Source: Bifidobacterium breve
GTDB taxonomy: Bacteria; Actinomycetota; Actinomycetes; S36-B12
Assembly (NCBI GenBank): GCA_945900705.1
Contig: CAMDKJ010000007.1
Span: 1-22,702, forward strand
Length of the DNA stretch: 22,702 bases
Direction of reading: 5' to 3'
The translations under genes and the position numbers were made by a program. Position 1 is the first letter of the stretch. Every line of letters begins with the position of its first letter. Positions 22,281 through 22,702 of the stretch are shown here, one piece after another. A model generated the notes under the pieces. The model had not been told where the DNA came from, searched no databases, and was given only the letters and a program-made list of their open reading frames with translations.

Positions 22281-22702
22281 ATGCAGGCGAGCGAACGCGC
22301 GTACAAAGCAATACTCGAAGGTATCTTCGATGGCAGTTACCCGGCCGGTCAAAAACTTGGTGAAGTGGAATTAGCAGAGCGACTCAGCATAAGCCGGACT
22401 CCGGTACGCGAGGCGTTAAAAAGACTTTCATCCGAAGGACTTATTGAGGCTCTCCCCAATAGAGGATCTCGGGTACGTTCATGGAGCGTGGATCAATTTG
22501 TTGAAATTTTCGAGTTGCGTGCACTTCTCGAAGGGCGAGCAGCGAACTTCGCTGCCCTTCATCGAACGCCAGAAGACTGTGATTCTCTCTACGATTTGTG
22601 CGAAAGAATGGAAATAGCTGCCGAAAACCCAGACCAAGTTGCCGCCGCGGATAATGTAGCGACATTGAACCGCGAATTCCACGCGCGCATTATGAAGATG
22701 TC
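22281..22702 (+). CDS. GntR-family regulator, FCD subfamily, 3' end outside window
   Basis: The frame starts at the ATG 22281 (AAGGTGG ribosome site) and stays open to the window edge, giving about 140 residues. The winged helix-turn-helix is complete: 'GIFDGSYPAGQKLGEVELAE' then 'LSISRTPVREALKRLSSEGL' and the wing 'PNRGSRVRSWS'. The first helices of the FCD domain follow ('FEIFELR' style 'FVEIFELRALLEGRAA', then 'LNREFHARI' with the H that helps bind the metal). It is divergent from the CoA-transferase at 21550 and is a good candidate to control it. It is a second paralogue, not a copy of the regulator at 322. Confidence 0.92.
   Translation, partial: MQASERAYKAILEGIFDGSYPAGQKLGEVELAERLSISRTPVREALKRLSSEGLIEALPNRGSRVRSWSVDQFVEIFELRALLEGRAANFAALHRTPEDCDSLYDLCERMEIAAENPDQVAAADNVATLNREFHARIMKM

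Overview
The window looks like a chromosomal accessory-metabolism region of a moderate-GC Actinomycetota-like bacterium. This rests on GTG and TTG starts, AGGAG-type ribosome sites, a lipoprotein with an Ala/Pro/Glu/Thr-rich linker, and abundant type III CoA-transferases and FCD-type GntR regulators. Taxonomy is inference from style only; no rRNA, tRNA or marker gene is present. No CRISPR array, intact insertion sequence or phage gene was seen.

Layout. Positions 1-970 hold the tail of a CaiB/BaiF CoA-transferase overlapping a GntR/FCD regulator. Positions 1060-6020 hold a catabolic block: an alpha/beta hydrolase lacking the usual Ser nucleophile (RutD-like) is divergent from a very clear RutA-type pyrimidine monooxygenase. 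These are followed on the minus strand by a WrbA-like flavodoxin-fold quinone reductase, an HMG-CoA-lyase-family enzyme and a nitrilase-superfamily amidohydrolase. Positions 6104-10387 form a complete ribose-type ABC importer (permease, lipoprotein, double ATPase). Its ATPase carries an unusual ~140-residue C-terminal tail built from a 31-residue W/R-rich tandem repeat. Positions 17441-10366 (minus strand) form a seven-gene, translationally coupled operon: isochorismatase-fold amidohydrolase, archaeal-type NMN adenylyltransferase (NadM-like), archaeal-type phosphoglycerate mutase (ApgM-like), acyl-CoA dehydrogenase, MmgE/PrpD protein, selenophosphate synthetase (SelD) and a SAM methyltransferase. 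Positions 17708-18853 encode an MFS transporter, 18980-20203 and 20339-21550 (convergent) two more CaiB/BaiF CoA-transferases, then 730 bases without a convincing gene, then a second GntR/FCD regulator cut by the window edge.

How it may work together (inference). The ABC importer brings in a nitrogen-heterocycle or nucleoside-like compound. RutA opens the ring using reduced FMN. The nitrilase and hydrolase remove carbamoyl or amide groups. CoA-transferases, the acyl-CoA dehydrogenase and the HMG-CoA-lyase homologue process the remaining acid as a CoA ester. The selD operon does not match a pathway I know. Its tight packing and odd composition (SelD, nucleotidyltransferase, phosphomutase, methyltransferase) make it the best candidate here for an undescribed biosynthetic system, with the repeat-tailed ABC ATPase as the second.
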